Assembly (NCBI GenBank): GCA_001550305.1
Contig: LRTP01000277.1
Span: 1-48,788 of the forward strand
Direction of reading: 5' to 3'
DNA length: 48,788 bases
Source of the DNA: Streptomyces diastatochromogenes
GTDB lineage: Bacteria > Actinomycetota > Actinomycetes > Streptomycetales > Streptomycetaceae
Shown: positions 24,733 through 33,004 of the stretch, one piece after another
How positions within the stretch are numbered: the first letter of the stretch is position 1
Layout of the letters: every line of letters begins with the position of its first letter
Notes under the pieces: generated by a model
Database searches by the model: none
What the model was told of the DNA's origin: nothing
The model's input: the letters and a program-made list of their open reading frames with translations, nothing else
Program-made: the position numbers and the translations under genes

Positions 24733-25155
24733 AGTCGATCCTTCGTTCGTCCTGGAGGAAGGGTCCGACGGCCTGAACCGGTGGGGCGAGCCCCACCGCC
24801 GTCTCACCACCCCCACGCCACAGACGTCCGCCCAGCACACGCAACACAACTCTTCGTCATCAAATGGTGACGAAATGCGAGTGCCGCGACCAATGAGCAC
24901 GGCCCAACCAGCAGTTGCGAGTACTGGACTACCGAACAACCGTCATCTTTCGGCGTCACCTGTGGAACGATCCTTTTCTTCGCCCTCTTCGGACGGGCGC
25001 CCCGGCGAAGCCGTAGAGCGGGGCGACGGACAGGTTTCGCGAGTCCTGCCGCGCCTCCCTGCCGGGTGGGGAAGCCCAGCCGACGGAGCCTGTTTGCGCG
25101 GACCTGTCGTGCGCCTTTCCCACGGTTGGTGGGACAGGCGATTAAATACCGGAGC
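24733..25155. other. Gap with promoters only
   Basis: No gene was recognised in 420 bases. It separates divergent transcription units. A lower-GC stretch around 24850-24960 could carry promoters for the secreted protein. Confidence 0.4.
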
Positions 25156-25413
25156 ATGACTACAGAGCCGCAGCGCTTCCGTATCTTGTTGGTACCTGAA
25201 CACATCGAGGGCAGAGGCGGCGCCTCTGTGGAGGACTCGGCCGTGCGATCGGCAGTCGTCGAGGCGACGGGCGAGACGGGCGCCTCGGGCTACCCCCGCT
25301 ACGCAGGGGACGGGATCGTGGCCGACATCGACCCCCGTACACGCACGGTCGAGGCGGTGCTGGTCGATGGTTCAGAACTGGACTACGGGCTGAACGCCAG
25401 GATCGCTTCCTGA
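25156..25413 (+). CDS. Small hypothetical protein, 85 residues
   Basis: ATG 25156 is preceded by GGAG and encodes MTTEPQRFRILLVPEHIEGR, GASVEDSAVRSAVVEATGET and GYPRYAGDGIVADIDPRTRT, ending LDYGLNARIAS. It is acidic and looks like a compact alpha/beta fold. No family was recognised. The frame extends upstream to 25066 but that part lacks coding bias. Confidence 0.6.
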   Translation: MTTEPQRFRILLVPEHIEGRGGASVEDSAVRSAVVEATGETGASGYPRYAGDGIVADIDPRTRTVEAVLVDGSELDYGLNARIAS

Positions 25414-25831
25414 TCGTTCCTGGTCTCCCGGTGGCGCCGCGTAACGAATGCCACCGCCTGATCGATGGCCCGTTGAACGCAACGGGCCATCCAGCAAGGC
25501 GCCAGAACATTCGGGAGCGCCGACTGACTTCGTAACCGACAGCCGACACTGCTCGTCGCCGAGTTTGGGCTCCCCGAGCCGAACGGAAGTTCGCGCAGCG
25601 GCGCGCTTGCTACAACGGAAACTCGTCGAGCCAGTGCTTTGCGCACGGCGCCGGACGGCCGTCGGACTGCACACAGGGACACGACGTAGGTTCCGAACAC
25701 CCTTTGCCTCCGGCATTCACTCCCGGGGCGTACTACTTTCACCCGTTCACCCGGTTGGAGTGCTGGCCGAGCCTGCCGGTGCGGACGCCTGAACAATCCG
25801 TGTCAGAGGTCTCACGGAAAGCGAGAACGGC
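25414..25831. other. Gap without a recognised gene
   Basis: About 420 bases with no convincing frame, motif or repeat. It lies upstream of the anchored hydrolase. Confidence 0.4.
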
Positions 25832-26818
25832 ATGCCAGCATTTCCGGTCCCGGGTTCACGGAGCCGAATACATCGCGCACATGTCATGGCGGCCGGGTGC
25901 GCCGTGGCCTTGTCCACGGTCCTGGCGGCCCCTGTCGCCGCGGACGCCGGCAAGACCACAACCACGGCCACGACCAAACCCACGATCGTGCTGGTGCACG
26001 GGGCGTTCGCGGACGCCTCCAGTTGGAATGGGGTAGTCGAACGGCTCGAACGCCGCGGCTACACGGTCATCGCTCCCGCCAACCCGCTGCGCGGGCTGTA
26101 CACCGACTCCACCTACATCGCCTCCGTACTGGACAGCATCAAGGGCCCGATCGTGCTGGCGGGTCACTCATACGGCGGCGCCGTGATCAGCACGGCCGCC
26201 GCGGCCAACCCCCGGGTGAAGTCCCTGGTGTACGTCTCGGCGCTGATGCCCGATGTGGGCGAGAGCGGAATGTCCCTGGGGGCCAAGTACCCCAGCGAAC
26301 TCGGCACCGCCACGAAGTCCGTTCCCTACCGAGCCGGTGGCGTCAACGGAACAGACCTGTATCTCAAGCCCGACAGGATCCATGCGGTCTTCGCCGCGGA
26401 CCTGCCGGTCAACACCGCGAGGGTCATGGCGGTCACCCAGCGACCTGCGGCAACCACCGCGTTCTCGGAGACGGCCAAGGTGGCCGCCTGGAAGCACATC
26501 CCGTCGTGGTTCCTCGTCGCGAAGCAGGACAAGACCATCAATCCCGATCAGGAACGCTTCGAGGCGAAACGCGCGGGTTCACACACCGTGGAGATCAACT
26601 CCTCCCACGTGGCCATGGTCTCCCACCCCGACGCGGTCACCGCCCTCCTCCTCCAAGCCGCCACGGCGGCCGATCCCGCCCGGCCTACGCTGGCCGCCAC
26701 CGGAACCACCCATGACGCCCGGGCCGAGACCGCACTCGCCGGCATCGCCGGCGGCACGTTGATCGCCGGCACCGGAGCCATCCTCCTGGGCCGCCGCCTG
26801 AGGCGCTCCCGGCCCTGA
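25832..26818 (+). CDS. LAxTG-anchored secreted alpha/beta hydrolase
   Basis: The 328-residue protein has a basic N-terminus and hydrophobic stretch (AHVMAAGCAVALSTVLAAPV) as signal peptide. An alpha/beta hydrolase follows: TIVLVHGAFADASSWNGVV, nucleophile elbow IVLAGHSYGGAVIS, acid region LVAKQDKTINPDQ and His in INSSHVAMVSHPDAV. The C-terminus has LAATG at 287-291, a hydrophobic helix (LAGIAGGTLIAGTGAILLG) and RRLRR. This is a sorting signal for class E sortases, which link LAxTG proteins to streptomycete peptidoglycan. It is therefore probably a wall-bound esterase with unknown substrate. Confidence 0.88.
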   Translation: MPAFPVPGSRSRIHRAHVMAAGCAVALSTVLAAPVAADAGKTTTTATTKPTIVLVHGAFADASSWNGVVERLERRGYTVIAPANPLRGLYTDSTYIASVLDSIKGPIVLAGHSYGGAVISTAAAANPRVKSLVYVSALMPDVGESGMSLGAKYPSELGTATKSVPYRAGGVNGTDLYLKPDRIHAVFAADLPVNTARVMAVTQRPAATTAFSETAKVAAWKHIPSWFLVAKQDKTINPDQERFEAKRAGSHTVEINSSHVAMVSHPDAVTALLLQAATAADPARPTLAATGTTHDARAETALAGIAGGTLIAGTGAILLGRRLRRSRP

Positions 26819-26880
26819 CAAGCTCCGGGACTGCGTCATCCCGCGGCTGACGGCGAGAGTGGCGGGCGAGGAGCGTGCGT

Positions 26881-26910
26881 GGGTCCGCCGACCGTCCGGT
26901 CGGCGGACCC
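26881..26910. terminator. Perfect 13-bp stem-loop
   Basis: GGGTCCGCCGACC and GGTCGGCGGACCC pair perfectly around GTCC. It lies 62 bases past the hydrolase stop and between convergent genes, so it may terminate both. Confidence 0.7.
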
Positions 26911-27110
26911 GGTGATCAGCAGCGGTCGGCTATCGGTCACGGAGTCCTTCGCGGCGGAATGACGTCGGGGACGGCTGCGGGAACGGAGGAACACGCGGCC
27001 TCCCGGCGGCGCGAGAAGCGCGATGGTGACGGATTGCCGGCAGTACGGCCAGTGCCGGGCCGCGGTCGGTCCCAACGGGTGGAGCTCCAGGGGCGGTTGG
27101 CGGGACGAGG

Positions 27111-27599
27111 CTAGAGGTCGCGCTGATACCAGGTGCCTGGCTTGCCGCCGACATCGGCCGGGTCGGCAGGGCCGACCGGGACGAACCCGGCTCTGGTCAG
27201 CACCTTCTGTGACGCGGCATTCTCTCGGGCAGTAGCCGCCCTGAGTGTGCGCAGCCCGTGCCGCGTCGCCGCCAGCTGGCACAGGTTCCGGACAGTCGCG
27301 GTCGCCACGCCGCGACCGGCAACGTGTTGCGCGACCCGGTAGCCGAGTTCCGCGGTGTGATCCTCGATGTTGACCAGGTTGAACCGGCCGAGCACCGAGC
27401 CGTCTTCGGCGACGAGCACATAGAAGGCGCAGGTGTCGGTCTCCTGCTCAGCCAGCAAGGCGTTGTGCCGGTCGGCGAACTGGTCGAAGTAGTCGTCGCC
27501 GCGGTCGGAGACCGCGGCAGCGAAGTAGGTGCGGTTCGCCAGCTCGAAGGCCAGGACCGCCGACGCATGGTCGGTCTGAAGTCGCTGCAGCTCGGGCAT
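27111..27599 (-). CDS. GNAT-family N-acetyltransferase (RimJ/RimL-like)
   Basis: The 162-residue protein is a full GNAT domain: RLQTDHASAVLAFELANRTY at the start, AFYVLVAEDGSVLGRFNLVN, then the acetyl-CoA loop GYRVAQHVAGRGVATATVRN, and RAATARENAASQKVLTRAGF near the end. The gap between VAGRGVA and NAASQKVLTRAGF matches the RimJ/RimL subgroup. It probably acetylates an amine on a protein N-terminus or small molecule. It stands alone between a terminator and ISL3 debris. Confidence 0.9.
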   Translation of the reverse strand: MPELQRLQTDHASAVLAFELANRTYFAAAVSDRGDDYFDQFADRHNALLAEQETDTCAFYVLVAEDGSVLGRFNLVNIEDHTAELGYRVAQHVAGRGVATATVRNLCQLAATRHGLRTLRAATARENAASQKVLTRAGFVPVGPADPADVGGKPGTWYQRDL

Positions 27600-27734
27600 G
27601 GCTCGACTCTACCCAGATGGTGCTCTGAGGCCACCTGGGTTTCCGCCGGGCCCGCCGGCCTGCCTGGCGCTTGGCGAAGGTCATGTGGGCACAACGGCCA
27701 TGCGACACGGCGGTGCCGACACAGTGGAATCTCC

Positions 27735-28480
27735 GTGGATGCGTTGAGTACCCACCCTTCGAGACCGTGCCCGAACTGTGGTGCGGTATGTCGCGGCAGA
27801 GTTGGGTGGCCGGGTCGGTCGGCGCACGGCTGTGACGGAACCATCGTTGTCGATATCGAGAGCCGACATCCGGTCGACGTCCTTCCGGACCGGACATCCG
27901 AGACGCCGGTCGCTTGGTTGCACGATCACCCTGGGGTCGAGGTGATGTGCCGTGACCGGGCAAGTGCCCATGCCCGGCCCGTCAAAGAAGCCGCCTCGCA
28001 GGCAATCGAAGTGGCAGATTGCTGGCACCTGATGCGCAACCCCTCGCTCGCAGTGGAGAGGACCTGCCATGAGCATCGCCCCTGCCTGCGGAAGTATGCC
28101 GAACGCACCCAGCGGGCCGGGCCGAGGATGCCAGCACAGGAGGCCCAGCCGCCGACCTTGATCGTGGACCGGGTCGTACGGCACCACGAGGAGATCAACC
28201 GGATGGTCGACGTCGGCTACCCGCTGAGCGAGATCGCCCGCTGCTTCGGGCTGGACCGCAGGGTCATGCGCCGCTACCGAGACACCAGCTTCGACGTCCT
28301 GCTCGCATCCGCCCGCGACCACAGGAACGTACCCTTCGACCGGTTCAAGCCGTATCCGCAGGCCGAGTTCGCCGCACGCAACACCGTTGTTCCATCCCTG
28401 CGCCCCGCAAGATCACCGAGTGGATCATGCGACCACGTGAGAACCTCCCACCGCGAGAAACGCGCGCCCCCGAACGCGGA
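27735..28480 (+). pseudogene. ISL3-family transposase remnant
   Basis: A zinc-finger start (STHPSRPCPNCGAVCRGRVG) is followed at once by the catalytic core (IVVDIESRHPVDVLPDRTSE, VMCRDRASAHARPVKEAASQ, QAIEVADCWHLMRN), so the HTH and first catalytic part between them are deleted. A later helix-turn-helix-like stretch (GYPLSEIARCFGLDRRVMRR) and, after a frameshift near 28400, ITEWIMRPRENL complete what is left. The Glu-bearing end is missing. It is not active. Confidence 0.85.
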
Positions 28481-28518
28481 TTCTCACCCCACCGTGGTGC
28501 CGACCCCCGTGCCGAAAA

Positions 28519-29163
28519 TCAGAACGAGTTGCGCGGAGATTCGTTGCGCAGCCTCCAGATTTCCTTCCACTGCCGGGCGTGATCGGCCGCCAACAGCGGG
28601 TCGGGCGTTTCGGCCCGCCGCACCGCGAGGCTGACCCCGCATTCCCTGCACAGCTGATGGATCCGGTAGACGCCGTCGTGCCAGGCGCTGGTGTTGTCCC
28701 GGCTTCCGCACACACGGCACGTCAGCGCAGGAGCTTCACGGGGCGGGACCGACGAACGGAGCACCCGCTCGACAACCCCTGGCAGCGGCTCGTCGGGATG
28801 GATCGTCGGCTCGGGACAGTACGCGATGTTCCCCCACCCACGCTGCCGGCCCCGCCAGGACTCGTCTGCCTTCACCTGCCGAAAGCCACGTGCTTTGTCC
28901 GCTCGACGACTGTTGGCATAGCCACGTTCGTCAGCGAGCCAGAGCTGTCGGGCGTGGTGCAGCTCCTCGACGGCGCGTATCAGGGAGCTCGGATCCTTCT
29001 CCAGATTCTTGGGAATCCCCGCACTGACGCAGAGGTGGTGATAGGTGGCTCGGAAGCCATAGGGCGCGAAGTGGACGAGGCAAGACCGCAGATTTGTATG
29101 CCGGACACGCGGGGGCCGGCCCTCGTCGTAGACCCGTCTCTGGTGCGTGTTGAAGCTGCTCAT
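28519..29163 (-). CDS. Zinc-ribbon protein of unknown function
   Basis: The 214-residue frame starts MSSFNTHQRRVYDEGRPPRV and has coding-like bias throughout. Residues ~1-120 are basic with many Arg/His residues (RSCLVHFAPYGFRATYHHLC). Residues ~155-185 contain TCRVCGSRDNTSAW and IHQLCRECGVSLAV, two CxxC pairs about twenty residues apart, forming a probable zinc ribbon. This suggests nucleic-acid binding or a nuclease-like role, but no family was recognised. It lies against ISL3 debris and may have arrived with it. Confidence 0.5.
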   Translation of the reverse strand: MSSFNTHQRRVYDEGRPPRVRHTNLRSCLVHFAPYGFRATYHHLCVSAGIPKNLEKDPSSLIRAVEELHHARQLWLADERGYANSRRADKARGFRQVKADESWRGRQRGWGNIAYCPEPTIHPDEPLPGVVERVLRSSVPPREAPALTCRVCGSRDNTSAWHDGVYRIHQLCRECGVSLAVRRAETPDPLLAADHARQWKEIWRLRNESPRNSF

Positions 29164-29239
29164 CCCAGGACGCTACGGCCTGCCGAGCCCGCATCGCACT
29201 TCACTTTGGCGGCCCAAGGTCTCGCCCCGGCAGTGCCCT

Positions 29240-29446
29240 TCAGGAAAATGCTGCCGGAACCAGATTTAAGTAGCCCCGGCGGCAGTCAGGGGAGAGTGCG
29301 TCTAAGCCGTAGTCGGAGCCGATGTCGTTGTGGAACCAGTCCGTATCGGCCTCGAAGTGGAAGCATGTGCTCTGCCTGGCATGGCGCTCCGCCTCGTCCG
29401 CGTCCGCGCCCTCCGGAGCGCCGCTGAGATCTACCCGTAGAGGCCA
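29240..29446 (-). pseudogene. C-terminal gene fragment, unknown family
   Basis: A start-less minus-strand frame reads DADEAERHARQSTCFHFEAD, TDWFHNDIGSDYGLDALSPD and CRRGYLNLVPAAFS-stop. The aromatic, acidic composition is strikingly protein-like. An in-frame stop at 29447-29449 marks the upstream break, just before a long hairpin. The family was not identified. Confidence 0.45.
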
Positions 29447-29450
29447 TCAC

Positions 29451-29491
29451 GCGATGCGTCGCGGCACGCCTGGTGTGCCCCGACGCATCGC
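29451..29491. repeat. Long near-perfect hairpin
   Basis: Outer arms GCGATGCGTCG and CGACGCATCGC pair perfectly and enclose inner arms GGCAC and GTGCC. No T-run follows. It could be a terminator, a protein site or an element end. Confidence 0.65.
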
Positions 29492-29641
29492 TGTGTTCAT
29501 TGAGAACCGGATATCCTCCGAACGCATTTTGATCCTCAGAGATATCTGCGATGCAGAACACGCTCCAGGCTGATCAATCGGAGAAACGATGACCCCCTTC
29601 GATCACATCGTCAATCCAGCAACCGTGGTCGGAGGGAGCCG

Positions 29642-30211
29642 GTGAAGGCAGACCTCCTGAGGGCGACGCCTGTGAAGACGCTGAGCTATGCCGTGACGGT
29701 CGGCTTGGCCAGCCTGCTCAGCTATTGGCTGACCGTCACCATCATGTCGGACGTCCACCTGTCACACGAAGACGGTCGACTCGGCGGTATGTGTGCCGTG
29801 ATCGCCACGATTTTTGTGCTGCGGGCGAGCCGGCAGAAGAGCCTCCACGCGGCGTTCGCCCGCATGTCGGCGACGCTCGTGAGCTTCGCGCTGTGTCTGG
29901 CCTACCTGGCGATCTGGCCCTTCCACCCCTGGGGCCTCGCTCTGCTCGTGGCGATCAGCGTGCTGATCCCCGGACTGATCGGCCAGCCCGACGCCGAGGT
30001 GACCGCGGCCATCAGCACCACGGTCATCATGGTCGTCGCAAGTCTCAGCCCGCAGGAGGCATGGAAGGAGCCGATCCTGCGATTGGCCGACACCCTGATC
30101 GGTGTGGCCGCCGGTGTCGCTGTGGCGATCCTCCTGAACGAGATCGGCAGAGGGAGGCGGGGAGGCCGCCGTTCTCAGCACGAAGGGCCGCAGGCAGATC
30201 CGCCAGGCTGA
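29642..30211 (+). CDS. FUSC/aromatic acid exporter-like membrane protein
   Basis: The 189-residue protein contains about five membrane helices: YAVTVGLASLLSYWLTVTIM, GMCAVIATIFVLRASRQKSL, LVSFALCLAYLAIW, LALLVAISVLIPGLIG and a later VIMVVASLSP. The RLADTLIGVAAGVAVAILLN motif is typical of the FUSC/ArAE membrane core. Full-length exporters have two such halves and a cytosolic domain; this is a single half-size unit that may work as an oligomer. GTG 29642 has GGAGGGA upstream. The substrate is unknown. Confidence 0.72.
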   Translation: MKADLLRATPVKTLSYAVTVGLASLLSYWLTVTIMSDVHLSHEDGRLGGMCAVIATIFVLRASRQKSLHAAFARMSATLVSFALCLAYLAIWPFHPWGLALLVAISVLIPGLIGQPDAEVTAAISTTVIMVVASLSPQEAWKEPILRLADTLIGVAAGVAVAILLNEIGRGRRGGRRSQHEGPQADPPG

Positions 30212-30601
30212 CCTCCTGAACATCGCCTCGATCTCCGGGCGCCGCGTCGTTCGCCCTCCGCGCCACGCACGCCTCAGTCGTTGGCGACCCGGCATCGCGG
30301 GCCCTGCTCTCCCGGCCGGCCGCGCCGGCGCCGAAGCCATGGAGTTGTCACGCCATTTCACGCAGGTGCGGTTCCCGTGACGTGCAGTCGCCACTAGTGT
30401 CTTCTTCTGCCCGACCCCCTCTTCGATCTCGATTCCTCGATCTCAGCACTCAACGTTTCTGCCGGCGCTGGAGCCGACGCCGACGCGGACTTCGATTCCG
30501 CCCCGTCGACGTCATCATGGACGACTCCTGGCGGCGGGAGGCGGTGCCCACGACGGGCGCCGTCCGCCCGGACCGTCCCACCGCGCAGCGGAAGGTTCAC
30601 C
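30212..30601. other. Gap upstream of MFS gene
   Basis: The frame of the MFS gene stays open back to about 30398 and encodes FDLDSSISALNVSAG and an Ala/Asp-rich run, but has no start codon there. No independent gene was accepted. Confidence 0.35.
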
Positions 30602-31927
30602 GTGGCTCCGCGGCACTGGTTTCGTCGTACCGCACCGGATTTCCGCCGTAGCGTACGGGGATTTCGCCATGCCGTATTGGTTCGGACGGAAACCGTCTCC
30701 TACCGTTCAGCCCTGCAGACCCCCGGTGCGACGGCCTTCTTCCTGGCCTCGGCTCCTGCCCGGGTCGGGGTGGCCATGGCCGGCCTCGGCATCGTCTGGC
30801 TGGTCCATGCCGAGACCGGGTCGTTCGGGGTGGCCGGCCTGGTCACTGGCTCGTTCGCCGTGGCGGAGACCCTGGTGGGCCCGCAGACGGCCCGTCTCAT
30901 GGACCGTTTCGGACAGCCGCGCGTCCTCGTCCCCCTCCTGTGCGCTCACGCCGGTGCGATCGCCGCCCTGGTCGCGCTGACCCTGACGGGGGCGCCCGCG
31001 GTCCCGCTGATGGCGGCCGGCCTCGCCGCCGGGGCGACCATCCCACAGTTCGGTGCGCTCTCCGCGGCCCGCTGGTCGGCCTTGCTGCACGGCAGGGCCG
31101 AACTCACCCCGGCCTTCGCACTCGAAACGATCAGCAACGAAGCCGCCTTCCTCCTGGGTCCCACGCTCGCGGTGCTGACGGCGACCCAGGTGCACCCGGC
31201 CGCGGGTACGGTGCTGGCGGGGGCGCTCGTGGTCGGCGCAGGACTGGCCTTCGCGGCGCTGCGTCGTACGGCCCCTGCGCCCGCCCCGGATCGTACGGCC
31301 GCCCGGGGCCCAGGGCCTCTGTTGACCCGGAACTTCGCCACCCTGCTGGCGGTCAACCTGGCCCTGGGTGTCTTCTTCGGCTCGATGCAGGTCTCGGTGA
31401 GCGCCTTCGCCGACGTTCACCACGCCGCCGCGGCAGCCGGGCTCCTGTACGGACTGATGAGCGCGGCAAGCCTGCTGGCGGGTCTGGCCTACGGGCGACA
31501 CCGCCGGCACACCCCGCCCACGGCCCAGCTGCCCCTGATCCTGACCTTGCTCGCCTGCGCGTCGCTGCTGCCGCTCCTGGCCAACTCCCCCTGGCAGCTC
31601 GGCCTTGCCCTCCTGCTCCCCGGTGCGGGCATCGCTCCGTGCATCATCGTCTCCTCGACGCTTATCGAGTCGGTCATGGACCGGTCGGTCCTGACCCAGG
31701 CCTTCACCTGGACGAACTCCGCGAGCGCGGCGGGCATCGCCGTCTCTGCCGCCGCGGTCGGCCGACTCGTCGACGGTCCAGGCGGCCCACGAGCCGGCTT
31801 CATCGTCCCCTTCCTCGCCCTGACCGCAACCGCGGCCCTGACCTGGTCCAGCCGTCACGCACTCACTACGGGTACCACGGCATCCGGGCAGACGCCGTCG
31901 ACCGGTAGTGGTCGGCCGCGGGGGTGA
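30602..31927 (+). CDS. MFS transporter
   Basis: The 441-residue protein has twelve predicted helices, beginning ALQTPGATAFFLASAPARVG and GLGIVWLVHAETGSFGVAGL. The loop between helices 2 and 3 (MDRFGQPRVLVPL) is the MFS motif A position. Helix-rich segments continue to AGFIVPFLALTATAALTWSS. It is likely a drug/H+ or metabolite exporter in the cytoplasmic membrane. The start is uncertain: GTG 30602 adds about 30 basic residues, and a TTG near 30673 is an alternative. No regulator adjoins it. Confidence 0.85.
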   Translation: MAPRHWFRRTAPDFRRSVRGFRHAVLVRTETVSYRSALQTPGATAFFLASAPARVGVAMAGLGIVWLVHAETGSFGVAGLVTGSFAVAETLVGPQTARLMDRFGQPRVLVPLLCAHAGAIAALVALTLTGAPAVPLMAAGLAAGATIPQFGALSAARWSALLHGRAELTPAFALETISNEAAFLLGPTLAVLTATQVHPAAGTVLAGALVVGAGLAFAALRRTAPAPAPDRTAARGPGPLLTRNFATLLAVNLALGVFFGSMQVSVSAFADVHHAAAAAGLLYGLMSAASLLAGLAYGRHRRHTPPTAQLPLILTLLACASLLPLLANSPWQLGLALLLPGAGIAPCIIVSSTLIESVMDRSVLTQAFTWTNSASAAGIAVSAAAVGRLVDGPGGPRAGFIVPFLALTATAALTWSSRHALTTGTTASGQTPSTGSGRPRG

Positions 31928-31939
31928 TGTTGGTCCAGC

Positions 31940-32475
31940 CGGCGTGACGGCGTAGACCGCCTTCGTCTGGACGTCGCCCGTCTTGGTGTAGACGCGGCGT
32001 CGCTTGATCTCGACGGCTTGGAGGGCGTGGGGAAGAGGCTTGGGGGGCGTGGGGAAGAGTGGTCCGGCTTGGACGGTGCACACCTTCAGCCGTAGCGCCT
32101 CGCGTCGGCGGTGACGACCACGTCGCGCAGGTCGAAGCGGGCCAACAGCGCGGTGAACGCCGGGATCTCGTTGCTTTTGGCCGCTACCTGGCACTGGGCG
32201 ATGACGGTCTGGCTGCCGTGCAGGGCGGCAGCCGGCGGGGGGACCGCCGTTTTGCTGCCGGTGCGCGAGCCGCGCAGGCTGTCCGGGTCGAGTCCGGCGC
32301 GGACCTCCGGATGGGTGTCCGCTGCGTACCCAGCGGTCTGCGCGAGGAAGCGGGCTTCGCCGAGCACCCTCGTCAGGCACAGGGCCGGCAGCACGCCGAG
32401 GTGGTAGCGGCGCCCGCGCACACGGCGGGGATCAGGCATGGCGGCCGGCACCTCGGATTGGGATTCCCGGCTCAA
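31940..32475 (-). pseudogene. ISAs1-family transposase remnant
   Basis: The N-terminal part reads DPRRVRGRRYHLGVLPALCL and, after a deletion, SLRGSRTGSKTAV and LHGSQTVIAQCQVAAKSNEI, ending FDLRDVVVTADA, which includes catalytic Asp residues. A further piece, HALQAVEIKRRRVYTKTGDV and QTKAVYAVT, lies downstream in another frame. Between them GGCGTGGGGAAGAG is duplicated (about 32024-32060). At least one deletion and one frameshift make it inactive. Confidence 0.85.
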
Positions 32476-32617
32476 TGAAGCTATCTCAATGTGATGCTTT
32501 CACCGATCGCCCTGGCGCAGTGCCCACTGCGGCTGGCCCGGGACGTAGTCCGGGAGGACAATGAGGACACGGCCTGGATGGATCTCGTCCGATACTTCTG
32601 CGATCGGAGGGAACGCG

Positions 32618-33004
32618 GTGGGAGACCAGGAGACTCGAGCGGCGCTGGACCGACACTGGGCAGCGTCTGCTGCCGGGGACCAGGACGCCGAGCACGCGAT
32701 CTATCACGACGACGTCATCACTGACTATCCCCAGTCGGGTGAGCGCATCCACGGTCGCCGCAATCTACAGGCGCTGCGCTCACACCACCCGGCCAAGCTC
32801 AGCTTCACCGTCCGCCGGATTCTCGGTAGTGGGGATCTGTGGATCACCGAATATGTGATCGACTACGACGGGAAACCGGCATCCACTATCAGCATTATGG
32901 AATTCCACGACGGCAAGGTCGCCCACGAGACCCAGTACTTCGCGGAGCCGTTCACTCCGCCCGCCTGGCGTGCCAAATGGGTGGACTCGATGCCCCAGCT
33001 CTGA
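32618..33004 (+). CDS. SnoaL-like/NTF2-fold protein
   Basis: The 128-residue protein begins VGDQETRAALDRHWAASAAG and shows the NTF2 pattern AEHAIYHDDVITDYPQSGER, ITEYVIDYDGKPASTISIME, FHDGKVAHETQYFAEPF. The acidic residues after the first helices and in strand 5 are typical of this fold. Its reaction is unknown. GTG 32618 follows GGAGGG and is preferred to the frame start at 32561. The last 53 bases overlap the convergent glycosyltransferase gene. Confidence 0.85.
   Translation: MGDQETRAALDRHWAASAAGDQDAEHAIYHDDVITDYPQSGERIHGRRNLQALRSHHPAKLSFTVRRILGSGDLWITEYVIDYDGKPASTISIMEFHDGKVAHETQYFAEPFTPPAWRAKWVDSMPQL

Noticed and set aside
30400..30520. FDLDSSISALNVSAG, resembling the leader of FxLD lanthipeptides
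   Set aside because: There is no start codon in frame, no Cys-bearing core and no modification enzyme nearby.
30707..32380. A 557-residue minus-strand frame rich in Gly/Arg/Gln
   Set aside because: It is antisense to the MFS transporter and only its far end touches real ISAs1 sequence. The composition is that of a shadow frame.
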